Below are positions 16,631-25,852 of a stretch of DNA of 64,000 nucleotides, piece by piece. The notes beneath the pieces are model-generated. The model worked only from the letters and a program-made list of their open reading frames with translations. It was not told the DNA's origin and ran no database searches. This DNA comes from G963663615 sp963663615 (GTDB lineage Bacteria; Bacteroidota; Ignavibacteria; Ignavibacteriales; Melioribacteraceae). Position 1 is the first letter of the stretch. Each line of letters opens with the position of its first letter. Location of the stretch: the NCBI GenBank assembly GCA_963663615.1, contig OY760517.1:496001-560000 (forward strand). The letters are read 5' to 3'. The position numbers were made by a program, and so were the translations under genes.

Positions 16631-17875
16631 ATGAATGCCGAAATAGTTGAATCGTTTGCACAAATGGTTCGTGATAAAAGTCTTGACAAGGATGTACTTG
16701 GAGGTATAATCGAAGATATTTTCGGTTTGCTTGTTAAGAAAAAATATGGTCAGGAAGCAAGCTACGATGTTGTTGTGAATATGGACAAGGGTGATATCGA
16801 AATATTTCTTGAAAGAGAAATTGTTGCAGTTGTTGAAGACCCTGAAAAAGAAATAAGCATTGACGAAGTTAATAAAAAAGGTAACGAAGAAGAGCTTGAA
16901 GTTGGTGATGACTATGTTGAGAAAATTGAGCTGTTAAGTTTCGGCAGAAGGCTTATTAACCTTGCACGTCAAAGTTTGAATCAGAAAATTCGTGAAATTG
17001 AAAAAGATATTATACATAATGAGTATGCAGAAATGATTGGAGAAATTGTTGTTGGTGATATTTATCAGGTTCGCCGCAACGATATACTTGTTAATCATAA
17101 TAAAAACGAGCTTCTGTTACCACGAAATGAACAGCTTCCTAAAGAAAAATACAGAAAAGGTGATACTGTTCGTGCCGTTGTAAAAGAAGTTAAGAAAACT
17201 GCTAACGGTCCAGTTATAATTGTTTCCAGAGGCGATAATGTATTCCTTAGGAGACTTTTTGAAATTGAAATTCCTGAAATATATGACGGTGTTATAGAAA
17301 TTAAAGGCATTGCCCGCGAACCAGGCGAACGTGCAAAAGTTGCAGTAGTTAGTCAGGATTCGAGGATTGATGCAGTTGGTGCATGTGTGGGCATGAAAGG
17401 TGTTCGTATCCATGCAATTGTTAGAGAGCTGAATAATGAAAATATTGACGTTATAAATTACTCCGATGATCCGGTAATCTATATTCAGCGTGCACTTGCA
17501 CCAGCAAAACTTAAAGAAATAGATATTGACGAAACAGAAAACAAATGTACCGTTTATGCTGATAGCGATCAGATATCCCTAATTGTTGGGCGTAGCGGTG
17601 TTAATATTCGTCTTGCAATGAAACTTACCGGATACGAAATAGAAGTAATAAGAGAAGAAAAACCATTTAGCGAAATGGATGATGATATCGAACTGATTGA
17701 CCTTAGAGATGAAATTGGTGCCGAAATTGTTGAAATACTTATTGAAAACAGATTCGACACTGCTCTTGAAGTATTGCAGGCTGGGGTTGAAGACCTTAAA
17801 TCGATTAAAGAATTCGATGATGAAAAAGCCGAAGAAATTTTTGAGTTAATTAAAAGTCAGTTCGAAGAAGAGTAA
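16631..17875 (+). CDS. nusA: Transcription termination/antitermination protein NusA
   Basis: 414 residues. The N-terminal RNA-polymerase-binding domain is followed by an S1 domain (about 135-200, GEIVVGDIYQVRRNDI) and two KH domains (about 200-345, including VGACVGMKGVRIHAIVREL and ALAPAKLKEI). A short C-terminal helical extension (IEILIENRFDTALEVLQAG) is rich in acidic residues. NusA binds RNA polymerase and modulates pausing and termination. It is shorter than E. coli NusA and apparently has only one C-terminal repeat unit. GGAGG lies 4 bases before the ATG. Confidence 0.95.
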   Translation: MNAEIVESFAQMVRDKSLDKDVLGGIIEDIFGLLVKKKYGQEASYDVVVNMDKGDIEIFLEREIVAVVEDPEKEISIDEVNKKGNEEELEVGDDYVEKIELLSFGRRLINLARQSLNQKIREIEKDIIHNEYAEMIGEIVVGDIYQVRRNDILVNHNKNELLLPRNEQLPKEKYRKGDTVRAVVKEVKKTANGPVIIVSRGDNVFLRRLFEIEIPEIYDGVIEIKGIAREPGERAKVAVVSQDSRIDAVGACVGMKGVRIHAIVRELNNENIDVINYSDDPVIYIQRALAPAKLKEIDIDETENKCTVYADSDQISLIVGRSGVNIRLAMKLTGYEIEVIREEKPFSEMDDDIELIDLRDEIGAEIVEILIENRFDTALEVLQAGVEDLKSIKEFDDEKAEEIFELIKSQFEEE

Positions 17876-17907
17876 TTACTGGTAATTTAAGATTCAGGTT
17901 AGGGAAT

Positions 17908-20900
17908 ATGGCTGACAAACCAAAAAAATTAAAATTATACAAATTTGCCTCTGAATACAACTTGGCAACAGATACTCTTGTGGAATATCTGAGCGAAAAG
18001 GGGTATTCGGTAAAATCGCATATGACCCCGCTCTCCGACGAGATGTTGGAGGATATATATCACCGATTTAAAAAAGATATTGAACGTGCTGAAAAGCATT
18101 ATAAAAAAATCAGTGAGTTTCATAAGCGATTTGGCTTTAAACAGAAACGGGATGATGAATCTTCCGAATCTGATGAGCCTAATAATAAGGCACAGGAAGC
18201 ACCTGCAAGCGAAAGCGAACAGGAAGCAATAAAAGCTGAAGAGCAGTCTGAACCAGCTGATTCCGGCGTTGAAGAGGTTGAGGAAACCAGTGCTGCCGAT
18301 AAAGATGAACAACCTGAATACAGGGAATCGGTAGAGGAGGAACCTAAGGAGCAAGTTGTTGCCCAGGAGGAACCGGAAGCCAAACCTGAGCCAGTAAAAG
18401 AAGAGGCTCCCGCAGAACCTGAATCAGTAGTTAAGGAAACCAAGCCGGAACCTGAACAAGTGGTTGAAGAAACCAAACCTGAGCCGGTTGTTGAGGTTAA
18501 ACCTGAACCAAAACCAGTTCCTGAACCGGTTAAAGAGGAACCTAAACCTGAACCTGCTAAAGTTGAGGATAAAAAGGAAACTCCTGAACCTGTTGCTGAA
18601 GAAAAGGCAAAAGTTGAGAAGGTTGAAAAAGAAAGAGAAGTAAAAAATGTTCAGTCTGAAAAACCTGAACAAGTAGATAAAACTGTTGATGAGGTTAAAG
18701 AAGTGCCAGTTACACCCGAAGCCGATGTATTAGAGAAGAATGAGAAAACTGTGGTAGAAGAAAAAGCTGCGGTTTCAGCTAATGATAACAGAAATGATGC
18801 TGAACAGGGCGATGATGTTAAAATATTTAAGACGAAGTCTGAAATTGAGCTCGACAGGAAAAAGAAAGGTCTGACGGTTCTTGGTAAAATTGACCTCACC
18901 AAGAAGAAAAAGTTTGTTCTTAAGGACAAAAATAAACCGGACAGACAAAAAGGTAGAACGAACAGAGACCAGAGAGATGGTGATGATGCCGCTCGTGGAA
19001 GAAGAAGCGACAGACCTAATAAAGACAGACCGTTCCGCGAGAAGAAGGTTTCTTTCGAAAAACCAGCTCACAGAAACAAGAAAGATGAGCCGGTTGTTGA
19101 TGATGAAATTAAAAACAGAAATGAAACTGCCGAACAGCAGGTTGAAAAACAGGACGATAGAAAAGGCAAGGGTAAAAAGAAGACTCTTAAGCTTAATAAG
19201 AAGCCTGAAACTAGTGATGAATCAGGAAAAAAACGTCGTAAAAAATCTCGTAAAAACGAGGTTGACGAAAAAGAAGTAGCAGCAGCTATCAGAAGAACCA
19301 TGCTTACCATGGAAGATACTTCTTCTGTTTCTGATCGTGCAAATGTAAGGAAAAAGAAAAAGAAAGTTAAAGCCGAAATTCAGGAAAAAATTCTTGAGGA
19401 AAAGGAAATTCAGGAAAGTGGTAGAATTAAGGTTACCGAGTATATTGCTGTAAACGAATTGGCTAACCTTATGGATGTTACCGCCGGTGATGTAATTGCA
19501 AAATGTATTGGTATGGGTCTGATGGTTTCAATTAATCAGAGACTTGATAAAGATACAATAATGCTGGTTTCCGATGAATTTGGTTTTGAAGTTGAATTTG
19601 AAGAAGAATACAGCGTTGAAGCTCTGGTTGACGAACCGGATCCGGAAGATACTCTGGAAACACGTCCGCCCGTGGTTACCATAATGGGTCATGTTGACCA
19701 TGGTAAAACTTCACTGCTTGACTATATACGCCGTGCAAATGTTGTTGCCGGTGAAGCTGGCGGTATTACTCAGCATATTGGTGCTTATAAGGTTGTTCTT
19801 GAAAGCGGTCAGGAAATTGCATTCCTCGATACACCGGGTCACGAAGCCTTTACCGCGATGCGTGCAAGGGGTGCCAGTGTAACTGATATTGTTGTGCTAA
19901 TTGTTGCTGCTGATGATGCGGTGATGCCTCAGACTATTGAAGCTATTAATCATGCCCAAGCAGCTAATGTGCCAATTGTAATCGCTATAAACAAAATTGA
20001 TAAACCTGGTGCCGATACCCAGAGAATTCGCCAACAGCTTTCGGAAAGAAATATTTTGGTTGAAGACTGGGGTGGTAAATACCAGTGTGCTGAAGTATCA
20101 GCAAAACAGGGTCTTAATGTAGAAGAACTGCTTGATAAAATTTTACTTGAAGCCGAAATGCTTGAACTTAAAGCTAATTATGATCGTACTGCAAGGGGTG
20201 CGGTTATAGAATCGCAGCTTGATAAAGGTCGTGGTATTACAGCAACAATTCTTATCCAGAAAGGTACGCTAAGGGTAGGCGATCCGTTTGTTGCAGGTAA
20301 TTTCCATGGAAGGGTTCGTGCAATGTTCGACGAACGAAATAACAAGGTTGATGAAGCCGGTCCTTCTACACCGGTACTTGTCCTTGGTTTTGAAGGTACT
20401 CCTCAGGCGGGTGATACTTTTGTGGTTGCCGATTCGGAAAGAGAAGCAAGAGAAATTGCCCTTAAACGTCAGCAGCTTAAACGTGAACAGGATCACCGTC
20501 AGGTTAAACATATTACGCTTGACCAAATTGCAAGCCAGATTAGTTCAGGTGGAGTTAAAGAGCTTGCTCTTATTGTTAAAGGTGACGTGGATGGTTCTGT
20601 TGAAGCATTAGCCGATTCACTTATGAAGCTTTCTAACGATGAAGTTAAGGTAAATGTAATACTAAAAGGTGTTGGTGCAATTAGTGAAAGTGATGTAATA
20701 CTTGCTGCTGCTTCCGATGCTATTATTATTGGTTTCCACGTCCGTCCTAACTCTAATGCAAGGAAGCTTGCTGAAAATGAATATGTTGATATTAGGTTAT
20801 ATAACGTTATTTACGATGCAATAAATGAAGTTAAATCTGCACTTGAAGGAATGCTTTCTCCGGTACTATCCGAAGAGCTTGTTGCCACTGTGGAAATCAG

Positions 20901-21174
20901 GGATACTTTCAAGGTACCAAAAACAGGTACTGTTGCGGGTTGTTATGTAACTGACGGTAAAATATCAAGAAATGACAAAATACGTTTGTTTAGAGATGGT
21001 ATAGTAATTTATGAAGGTGAACTTGCATCGCTCCGCAGATTTAAGGACGATGTGAAAGAAGTTGATCAGGGTTATGAATGTGGTCTTAATATTACCAACT
21101 ATAACGATATTAAAGTTGGCGATATTATAGAAGGTTACAAGATAATTGAAACGAAGAAAAAATTGGAAGACTAA
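17908..21174 (+). CDS. infB: Translation initiation factor IF-2 with long acidic/proline-rich linker
   Basis: 1088 residues. An N-terminal IF2N-like domain (about 1-70, LYKFASEYNLATDTLVEYL) is followed by a low-complexity region, about 85-330, full of Pro-Glu-Pro-Val-type repeats, then a Lys/Arg-rich region to about 500, and a second IF2N domain (about 510-560). The G domain begins GHVDHGKTS (about 594-602), with DTPGHEAF and NKID intact, followed by the beta-barrel domains and C2 (CGLNITNYNDIKVGD). IF-2 brings initiator tRNA to the 30S subunit. The linker makes it about 200 residues longer than the E. coli protein. The rbfA start follows three bases after the stop. Confidence 0.95.
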   Translation: MADKPKKLKLYKFASEYNLATDTLVEYLSEKGYSVKSHMTPLSDEMLEDIYHRFKKDIERAEKHYKKISEFHKRFGFKQKRDDESSESDEPNNKAQEAPASESEQEAIKAEEQSEPADSGVEEVEETSAADKDEQPEYRESVEEEPKEQVVAQEEPEAKPEPVKEEAPAEPESVVKETKPEPEQVVEETKPEPVVEVKPEPKPVPEPVKEEPKPEPAKVEDKKETPEPVAEEKAKVEKVEKEREVKNVQSEKPEQVDKTVDEVKEVPVTPEADVLEKNEKTVVEEKAAVSANDNRNDAEQGDDVKIFKTKSEIELDRKKKGLTVLGKIDLTKKKKFVLKDKNKPDRQKGRTNRDQRDGDDAARGRRSDRPNKDRPFREKKVSFEKPAHRNKKDEPVVDDEIKNRNETAEQQVEKQDDRKGKGKKKTLKLNKKPETSDESGKKRRKKSRKNEVDEKEVAAAIRRTMLTMEDTSSVSDRANVRKKKKKVKAEIQEKILEEKEIQESGRIKVTEYIAVNELANLMDVTAGDVIAKCIGMGLMVSINQRLDKDTIMLVSDEFGFEVEFEEEYSVEALVDEPDPEDTLETRPPVVTIMGHVDHGKTSLLDYIRRANVVAGEAGGITQHIGAYKVVLESGQEIAFLDTPGHEAFTAMRARGASVTDIVVLIVAADDAVMPQTIEAINHAQAANVPIVIAINKIDKPGADTQRIRQQLSERNILVEDWGGKYQCAEVSAKQGLNVEELLDKILLEAEMLELKANYDRTARGAVIESQLDKGRGITATILIQKGTLRVGDPFVAGNFHGRVRAMFDERNNKVDEAGPSTPVLVLGFEGTPQAGDTFVVADSEREAREIALKRQQLKREQDHRQVKHITLDQIASQISSGGVKELALIVKGDVDGSVEALADSLMKLSNDEVKVNVILKGVGAISESDVILAAASDAIIIGFHVRPNSNARKLAENEYVDIRLYNVIYDAINEVKSALEGMLSPVLSEELVATVEIRDTFKVPKTGTVAGCYVTDGKISRNDKIRLFRDGIVIYEGELASLRRFKDDVKEVDQGYECGLNITNYNDIKVGDIIEGYKIIETKKKLED
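18170..18760 (+). repeat. Degenerate in-frame Pro/Glu/Val/Lys repeat in infB
   Basis: Imperfect repeats based on the hexanucleotide-rich unit AAACCTGAACC encode KPEP(E)V-type peptides. The two strands also carry long spurious open frames here because the composition is skewed. Such a region could vary in length between strains. Confidence 0.5.
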
Positions 21175-21177
21175 CGA

Positions 21178-21534
21178 ATGTCATTCAGACTTCAAAAAAT
21201 ATCAAGCTTGCTCAAAGAAGAGTTAAGCCTGATATTTTTGCAAAAGTTAAATGACCCCGACTTGGGGTTAGTAACTGTTACTAGTGTAAAAGTTACTCCG
21301 GATTTAAAGATAGCTCGCATTTACATATCGGTTTACGATAAGGAAAAACGAGAAGTTGTGCTTGCTAAAGTAAAGAAAGCTACTCCGCTTATTCGTTCCG
21401 AAATTGGCAGACGTGTAAGGTTGCGTGCTGTTCCTGATCTTGAATTTTTTATTGATGATACTCTTGACTATGTTGAAAAGATGGATGATTTGTTCAGGAA
21501 GATAAAAGAGAATGATAAGCCGGACGAGCAATAA
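21178..21534 (+). CDS. rbfA: Ribosome-binding factor A
   Basis: 118 residues with the KH-type fold of RbfA: LKEELSLIFLQKLNDPDLG, then VTSVKVTPDLKIARIYISVY, and the closing VPDLEFFIDDTLDYVEKMDDLFRKI. It assists late 30S subunit maturation and 16S rRNA 5'-end processing. Normal length. The start is three bases after infB and the 3' end overlaps truB by 23 bp, showing tight coupling within the cluster. Confidence 0.95.
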   Translation: MSFRLQKISSLLKEELSLIFLQKLNDPDLGLVTVTSVKVTPDLKIARIYISVYDKEKREVVLAKVKKATPLIRSEIGRRVRLRAVPDLEFFIDDTLDYVEKMDDLFRKIKENDKPDEQ

Positions 21535-22216
21535 CATTTCACCCGATTTTACCGCTGGCGAAGTTGTTATGATAGACAAGCCTGCTGGTATTACATCCTT
21601 TGGAGTTGTTAGCAGGATAAGGAAGCATGCCAACGTTAAGAAAGTTGGGCATGCCGGTACTCTTGACCCTGTTGCAACCGGTTTGCTTATAATATGTACC
21701 GGGAAAAAAACCAAGGAAATTTATAAATACCAGGATGACCATAAGGAATATACCGGTGTTTTTGAACTTGGTAAGGTAACTCCCTCTTATGATTCCGAAA
21801 CTGAAGTAACCGAAGAAAAAGACTTTTCTGCTATAACCGATACCGAGATTTATAATGCAAGGGAAAAACTTACAGGTGAAATTGAACAGGTTCCTCCTAT
21901 GTACTCGGCACTAAAGCATAAGGGTAAGGCACTTTATAAACTAGCCCGCAAAGGTGTAGAGGTTGAAAGGGCACCAAGAAAGGTTACTATTCATGAATTT
22001 GAAATAAGTAAAATTGAACTTCCCTTTGTTCACTTTTTGATTAAGTGTACCAAGGGTACATATATTCGTACTATTGCTAATGACTTTGGCGAGCTTCTAG
22101 GTTGCGGTGCATACCTTAAGGAGTTAAGACGCACAGCAATTGGCGTGTACAGAGTTGAAGATGCCTTGCTTATAGAGGAGTTTATTGAAAGGCATAGCAC
22201 ATTGGAAAGTAATTGA
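21512..22216 (+). CDS. truB: tRNA pseudouridine(55) synthase TruB
   Basis: 234 residues. It converts U55 of tRNA to pseudouridine. The catalytic motif GHAGTLDPVATGLL, with its Asp, is present near residue 45-58, preceded by IDKPAGITSFGVV. Later motifs are QVPPMYSALKHKGKALYKLARKG and KGTYIRTIANDFGELLG. The C-terminal PUA domain of longer TruB proteins is missing, which is common. The start overlaps the end of rbfA. Confidence 0.95.
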   Translation: MISRTSNNISPDFTAGEVVMIDKPAGITSFGVVSRIRKHANVKKVGHAGTLDPVATGLLIICTGKKTKEIYKYQDDHKEYTGVFELGKVTPSYDSETEVTEEKDFSAITDTEIYNAREKLTGEIEQVPPMYSALKHKGKALYKLARKGVEVERAPRKVTIHEFEISKIELPFVHFLIKCTKGTYIRTIANDFGELLGCGAYLKELRRTAIGVYRVEDALLIEEFIERHSTLESN

Positions 22217-22269
22217 CCTGTATCTCGGGTATATGTTCCGTACAAGTTTTGGAATGTGGAGATATATGG

Positions 22270-22300
22270 AATGCGGGTGGTTTTCCACAGCATTTATTCG
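22270..22300 (+). terminator. Weak hairpin after truB
   Basis: AATGC (22270-22274), GG bulge, GTGG, loop TTTT, CCAC, A, GCATT (22290-22294), followed by TATTCG only. It lies in the 179-bp truB-ribF gap. Possibly a weak terminator; no FMN riboswitch features were seen in this gap. Confidence 0.3.
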
Positions 22301-22395
22301 AAATTAAGTTGTGTTTAGGAGCAAAGCTACTTTAAATTAAAATAGTGTATTTGTCTCTTAAATTTATTATATTATATAATCTATGCTTTTTTGTA

Positions 22396-23331
22396 ATGAG
22401 AATATATTCTGATATTTCTGAAATAGAGTTTGACAAAGATACGGTAATTACCATTGGTGCTTTCGACGGTTTACACGTTGGGCATCGAGAGTTATTAAGG
22501 ACTGTTTGTGATAAGGCACGAGAGTATAACGGAAGAAGCTTTCTTGTTACATTCGACCCCCATCCTCGTACCGTAGTTTCCAGTAATTATCGTATTGGAC
22601 TACTTACCAGCCTAAAGGAGAAGCTGGAGCTTTTCGAAACTTTTGGTATCGAAAACGTTTTGGTTATTAATTTTACCCGTGAGTTCTCTCAACTTGGATT
22701 CAGAAAGTTTATAACAGATTATATTATTAAACCTATTGGGTTAAAGCATATTGTGCTTGGTTACGATCACAGGTTTGGCAAGGATCGTGCAGGTGATGAA
22801 GAAAAATTGCGTTCACTGGCAGATGAGTACAATTTTGATGTTACTGTGGTTAATGAAATAATGGTTGATGATGAAGTAATAAGTTCAACCAAAATACGCA
22901 AGGCACTTGAAATTGCTGATTTAAGTGCAGCAAACAAATATCTCGGATATAACTACAAGTTATATGGCACAGTTATACCGGGTGCAAAACGTGGCAGAAA
23001 GATTGGTTTTCCAACGGCTAACATAAAGCCCCATGATGAAACCAAACTCGTTCCGCCAAATGGTGTATATTTTGTAAAAATTGCTGTTAAAGGTTCGGAG
23101 TATAATGGTATTATGAATATTGGTGTACGTCCAACATTTAATGATACAGCCGAAAGGGTAATAGAAGTTCATCTGCTAAACTTTAGCGGCGATATTTACG
23201 CTGAAGAGATTAAAATAGAATTTGTGCACAAAATACGTGACGAGAAAAAATTTTCCTCGAAAGAGGAATTAACTGATCAGATACGGAAGGATAAGGAAGA
23301 AGCTCTTCTGTTACTGAATAAACTTAATTAA
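22396..23331 (+). CDS. ribF: Bifunctional riboflavin kinase / FAD synthetase
   Basis: About 311 residues. The N-terminal FAD synthetase domain has TIGAFDGLHVGHRELL and TFDPHPRTVV, then VLGYDHRFGKDRAGD and SSTKIRKALE. The C-terminal riboflavin kinase domain has PGAKRGRKIGFPTANI and NGVYFVKI, and MNIGVRPTF. It makes FMN and FAD from riboflavin. The frame extends 17 codons upstream, but those residues do not belong to the family, so I start at the ATG at 22396 (MRIYSD), even though no ribosome site is visible. Confidence 0.93.
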   Translation: MRIYSDISEIEFDKDTVITIGAFDGLHVGHRELLRTVCDKAREYNGRSFLVTFDPHPRTVVSSNYRIGLLTSLKEKLELFETFGIENVLVINFTREFSQLGFRKFITDYIIKPIGLKHIVLGYDHRFGKDRAGDEEKLRSLADEYNFDVTVVNEIMVDDEVISSTKIRKALEIADLSAANKYLGYNYKLYGTVIPGAKRGRKIGFPTANIKPHDETKLVPPNGVYFVKIAVKGSEYNGIMNIGVRPTFNDTAERVIEVHLLNFSGDIYAEEIKIEFVHKIRDEKKFSSKEELTDQIRKDKEEALLLLNKLN

Positions 23332-23389
23332 TTAGCTCCGGGTAATTCTGGGGTTATATTGTATAATTATAATTGGAGTAATTTCTAAA

Positions 23390-23659
23390 ATGAATTTAAC
23401 AAAAGAAGAAAAACAGGCTATTATCGAAAAGTATGGTGAGGGTACAAACGATAGCGGTAAAACTGAAGTACAGGTAGCGTTGCTTACAGAAAGAATAAAC
23501 AAACTTACAAAGCACTTTGCCGAACATAAAAAAGATCATGCCTCAAGAAGAGGTTTAATGCAGATGGTTGGTAAGAGAAGAAGACTTCTTGACTATTTAA
23601 TTAGAAAAGATATTAACCGTTACAGAACAATAATTAAAGAATTGAAATTAAGAAAATAA
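23390..23659 (+). CDS. rpsO: 30S ribosomal protein S15
   Basis: 89 residues, the normal length of S15, with LTKEEKQAIIEKYG, GKTEVQVALLTERINKLTKHF and HASRRGLMQMVGKRRRLLDYL. It binds the central domain of 16S rRNA. As in most bacteria it precedes pnp, here by 11 bp. Confidence 0.97.
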   Translation: MNLTKEEKQAIIEKYGEGTNDSGKTEVQVALLTERINKLTKHFAEHKKDHASRRGLMQMVGKRRRLLDYLIRKDINRYRTIIKELKLRK

Positions 23660-23670
23660 AAGGATATTGA

Positions 23671-25791
23671 ATGGTTACCCTAAAAGAAGTAGAGATAGGG
23701 GGAAAGTTACTAAAAGTTGAAACAGGCAAATATGCCAAACAGTCCAATGGTGCCGTTATGGTTACTTATGGCGATACAATGGTTTTAGTAACTGCCGTAG
23801 CTAAAAGTGAAGCAAATGTAGATGCTGACTTTTTCCCCTTGTCTGTTGAATACAGGGAACGTTCTTTTGCAGCCGGTAAAATACCTGGTGGCTTTTTTAA
23901 GAGAGAAGGTAAACCTACTGAAAAGGAAGTTTTAAGTGCTCGTTTGATTGATAGACCAATCAGACCGCTTTTCCCAAAAACATATAAAAACGATACTCAG
24001 ATTGCTGTTTTCGTTTATTCTTTCGATGGCGAAAACGATCCTGACGTACTTGGTGCTGTTGGTGCTTCCGCTGCTTTGGCTATATCTAACATTCCTTTCC
24101 TTGAACCAATTGGTGAGGTTAGAGTTGGTCGTGTAGATGGAGAACTGATTGTTAATCCAACTTTCGAGCAAATAAAAAATAGCGATATTGAGCTTACTAT
24201 TGCTGGTACAGCCGAATCAATTATGATGGTTGAAGGTGAATCGAAAGAGGTTTCTGAAGCAGATTTGTTGGAAGCTCTTAAATTTGCCCATGAAGAAATC
24301 AAGAAAATTGTTAAGCTTCAGGAAGAACTTGTTGAAGCTGTTGGCAAACCTAAAATGGAAGTAGTTGAAAAAGTAGTTGATGAAGAGCTTGAAACTGCTG
24401 TTAACGAACTTGCAAAAGATAAACTTGCCGATGCAGTTGCTACTGTTCTTGCCAAAGAAGAAAGAAGTGCCAAGAATAAAGAAATTGAAGAAGAAGTTTT
24501 TACCGCTCTTGAAGAAAAATATCCTGAGCAGGAAGGCGAAATAAAATCTATTCTTCATGATCTTGAAAAAGACCTTATGCGTAAACGTGTACTTGAAGGT
24601 AACCCAAGGCTTGATGGACGTTCGTTAACCGAAATTCGTCCAATTACCTGCGAATTGGGTATGCTGCCAAGAACTCATGGTTCTGCTTTGTTTACTCGTG
24701 GCGAAACTCAGAGTTTAACTACTCTTACGCTTGGTAATAAAAATGACGAACAGGTTATTGACGGACTTGGTGAAGAATATAAAAAACGATTTCTTCTTCA
24801 TTACAACTTCCCACCTTTTAGTGTTGGCGAAACTGGTAGATATAGTGGCGTTGGACGTAGAGAAGTTGGTCATGGTAACTTAGCTGAAAGAGCACTTAAA
24901 TTTATTGTTCCCGAAGAAGCAATATTCCCATATACAATCAGAATAAATTCCGATATTCTTGAATCTAATGGGTCTTCCTCCATGGCAACTGTTTGTGCGG
25001 GTTCCCTCGCTATGATGGATGGTGGTATTCCTGTTGAGAAAGCAATTTCGGGAATTGCAATGGGTCTAATAAAGGAAGGTGACGATTATGTTGTTCTTTC
25101 CGATATTCTGGGCAATGAAGATCATCTTGGTGATATGGATTTTAAAGTTGCCGGTTCTTCTGAAGGTATTACTGCAATTCAGATGGATATCAAGATTCAG
25201 GGTATTTCGTTTGAAATTATGGAAAAAGCATTGTATCAGGCTAAAGAAGGCAGAATGCATATTCTTGGTAAAATGAACGAAGCTATTACCAAACCACGTG
25301 ATCAGGTATCTCCTTACGCCCCTACAATGATAAATACCAAAATTAACCCTGAAAAAATCGGTGCTCTTATTGGTCCCGGTGGTAAAGTTGTTCAGGGCAT
25401 CCAGAAAGATTATGGTGTTGAAATTTACATTGAAGAAGATGGCAGTGTAAATATCAGCGGTCAGAATGCTGAAAGAGCCAAGGAAGCTAGAGAACATATA
25501 AAACTAATTACATCTGAACCAGAAATTGGTGCGAAATATAAAGGTAAAGTAGTTAAAATTACTGATTTTGGTGCTTTCCTTGAAATCTTGCCTGGTCTCC
25601 AGGGCTTGCTTCATATTTCTCAGATTGACCATACACGTGTTAAAAAAGTTACCGATTTCCTTAAGGAAGATGACGTTGTTGAGGTAAAACTTATTAACGT
25701 TGAAAATGGCAGACTTAGCTTCTCACGTAAAGCTCTTATTGAAAAAGAAAATAAAGAAGAAAACAAAAAACCTGAAGAAAATAGCAAATAA
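23671..25791 (+). CDS. pnp: Polyribonucleotide nucleotidyltransferase (PNPase)
   Basis: 706 residues. Two RNase PH domains (about 1-215 and 310-540; FFKREGKPTEKEVLSARLIDRPIRPLF in the first, EILESNGSSSMA-type motif in the second) are joined by a helical domain. A KH domain (INPEKIGALIGPGGKVVQGI) and an S1 domain (YKGKVVKITDFGAFLEILPGLQGLLHIS) follow. It degrades RNA phosphorolytically from the 3' end. Length and order are canonical. A strong terminator immediately follows. Confidence 0.97.
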   Translation: MVTLKEVEIGGKLLKVETGKYAKQSNGAVMVTYGDTMVLVTAVAKSEANVDADFFPLSVEYRERSFAAGKIPGGFFKREGKPTEKEVLSARLIDRPIRPLFPKTYKNDTQIAVFVYSFDGENDPDVLGAVGASAALAISNIPFLEPIGEVRVGRVDGELIVNPTFEQIKNSDIELTIAGTAESIMMVEGESKEVSEADLLEALKFAHEEIKKIVKLQEELVEAVGKPKMEVVEKVVDEELETAVNELAKDKLADAVATVLAKEERSAKNKEIEEEVFTALEEKYPEQEGEIKSILHDLEKDLMRKRVLEGNPRLDGRSLTEIRPITCELGMLPRTHGSALFTRGETQSLTTLTLGNKNDEQVIDGLGEEYKKRFLLHYNFPPFSVGETGRYSGVGRREVGHGNLAERALKFIVPEEAIFPYTIRINSDILESNGSSSMATVCAGSLAMMDGGIPVEKAISGIAMGLIKEGDDYVVLSDILGNEDHLGDMDFKVAGSSEGITAIQMDIKIQGISFEIMEKALYQAKEGRMHILGKMNEAITKPRDQVSPYAPTMINTKINPEKIGALIGPGGKVVQGIQKDYGVEIYIEEDGSVNISGQNAERAKEAREHIKLITSEPEIGAKYKGKVVKITDFGAFLEILPGLQGLLHISQIDHTRVKKVTDFLKEDDVVEVKLINVENGRLSFSRKALIEKENKEENKKPEENSK

Positions 25792-25796
25792 TAGAT

Positions 25797-25824
25797 AAGC
25801 CGGACGCATGTCCGGCTTTTATTT
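25797..25824 (+). terminator. Rho-independent terminator after pnp
   Basis: AAGCCGGAC (25797-25805), loop GCAT, GTCCGGCTT (25810-25818), then TTATTT. It ends the nusA-to-pnp cluster. Confidence 0.88.
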
Positions 25825-25852
25825 CAGGTATGCTAAAATAAAGATTGGTTCT

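Noticed and set aside
18120..19310. Long open frames on the minus strand opposite infB
   Set aside because: They are Ser/Phe-rich shadows produced by the repetitive Pro/Glu/Lys coding of infB.
22217..22395. Possible FMN riboswitch before ribF
   Set aside because: None of the conserved riboswitch blocks is present; only a weak hairpin is seen.
25808..25852. Upstream extension of the dus gene
   Set aside because: The bases form the second arm and T-run of the pnp terminator.
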